In this document: one piece after another, positions 63,608 to 64,000 of the stretch | Numbering within the stretch: position 1 is the stretch's first letter | Layout of the letters: every line of letters starts with the position of its first letter | Assembly: GCF_001657485.1 (NCBI RefSeq) | Contig: NZ_LXFU01000031.1 | Location: 152,866-216,865 of the forward strand | From: Rhizobium sp. WYCCWR10014 | GTDB lineage: Bacteria > Pseudomonadota > Alphaproteobacteria > Rhizobiales > Rhizobiaceae | Direction: 5' to 3' | DNA: 64,000 nucleotides | Translations under genes and position numbers: made by a program | The notes under the pieces: model-generated | Told to the model about the DNA's origin: nothing | The model's input: the letters and a program-made list of their open reading frames with translations, nothing else | Databases searched by the model: none

Positions 63608-64000
63608 ATGGCCCGCTCTTTTGTGCAGTTGAGTATGGACGAACGTCGCGTCATCGCACGGATGCATGAGAAGAAGATCAGCCAGGCGGAGATTGCTCGC
63701 AGCCTTCGGCGTGACCGCTCAACGATCTGTCGTGAGCTGCGCCGGAATTTCTGGCATGACCGGGAGTTTCCAGCAGCTGAGGGTTACTGGCATGTGACGG
63801 CGCACGATATGGCTTCCGCGCGTCGTCGAAGTTATCGCAAGTTACGGCGCGATCCTTTGCTGTGCTCGGCCGTCATCGAGCAACTGAAGGAAGGCTGGTC
63901 GCCCGAACAGATTGCCGGACGCCTGAGAATTTCTGAGGGGCCTGCAAGGCTGTGCCACGAAACGATCTACCAGTATGTGTACTCTTCCGAAGGTCATGAC
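63608..64000 (+). CDS. IS30-family transposase, N-terminal part
   Basis: The frame from the ATG at 63608 (after AGGAGGATGGA) stays open to the window end, giving 131 codons of a longer gene. The translation begins MARSFVQLSMDERRVIARMH and contains the IS30 helix-turn-helix KISQAEIARSLRRDRSTICRELRRN at residues 23-47, then WSPEQIAGRL and ETIYQYVY, hallmarks of IS30 transposases before the DDE domain. The catalytic domain is beyond the window, so completeness cannot be judged. Confidence 0.9.
   Translation, partial: MARSFVQLSMDERRVIARMHEKKISQAEIARSLRRDRSTICRELRRNFWHDREFPAAEGYWHVTAHDMASARRRSYRKLRRDPLLCSAVIEQLKEGWSPEQIAGRLRISEGPARLCHETIYQYVYSSEGHD
63608..64000 (+). mobile_element. IS30-family insertion sequence, left part only
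   Basis: Identified by its transposase. The left inverted repeat is upstream of 63608 but was not located with confidence; the right end lies beyond the window. Confidence 0.75.

Overview
The window looks like a segment of a GC-rich Rhizobium genome (R. leguminosarum / R. etli group). The reasons are a phosphonate monoester hydrolase that I recognise as essentially the structurally characterised R. leguminosarum enzyme, many ABC importers, rhizobial intergenic palindromes and a poly-3-hydroxybutyrate (PHB) related gene set. I cannot tell chromosome from plasmid. I see no tRNA, rRNA, CRISPR array or replication origin.

Layout. 1-5710: end of a Gfo/Idh/MocA dehydrogenase, a TIM-barrel isomerase and a complete sugar ABC importer. 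6017-13234: phosphonate monoester hydrolase with a peptide-type ABC importer, apparently one operon. 13326-22459: LacI regulator with a near-perfect operator, ribose-type importer whose ATPase has a destroyed P-loop, then a phosphotriesterase homologue, GATase-like protein, BtpA/SgcQ protein, TenA-like protein without cysteine, PfkB kinase and inositol-monophosphatase-family enzyme; the substrate is unknown. 22479-26452 (minus): iron/polyamine-type ABC importer. 26638-29633: msrA, LysR regulator, SDR and RraA-family protein. 29640-31996: small AT-richer patch with a P-loop kinase and an odd nitrilase-like protein. 31997-39228 (minus): BMP-type nucleoside/nucleobase importer with an amidase and a cytosine-deaminase-like amidohydrolase. 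39435-41607: CDP-alcohol phosphotransferase, PlsC-like and CdsA-like genes, overlapping stop to start. 41621-43474 (minus): cbpM, cbpA and a universal stress protein with a FixK/FNR-type promoter. 43686-46171: oxidoreductase, parDE toxin-antitoxin pair and yghU.

46255-54132 is the most interesting part. A LuxR-family regulator without a neighbouring luxI sits between two proline-iminopeptidase-type hydrolases, one of which heads a peptide ABC operon. Its ligand pocket carries the Met/Trp replacements typical of plant-responsive LuxR solos (OryR, PsoR, NesR, PipR). A 26-bp motif (22 of 26 identical) lies upstream of both hydrolase genes in the same orientation and at similar distance from plausible -10 elements, so it is probably the regulator's binding site.

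54226-64000: AraC regulator, NmrA-like protein, acetamidase/formamidase, a 991-residue protein joining a SerC-like aminotransferase to a SerA-like dehydrogenase, the 3-hydroxybutyrate dehydrogenase / acetoacetate decarboxylase / patatin operon, and the start of an IS30-family element cut by the window edge.
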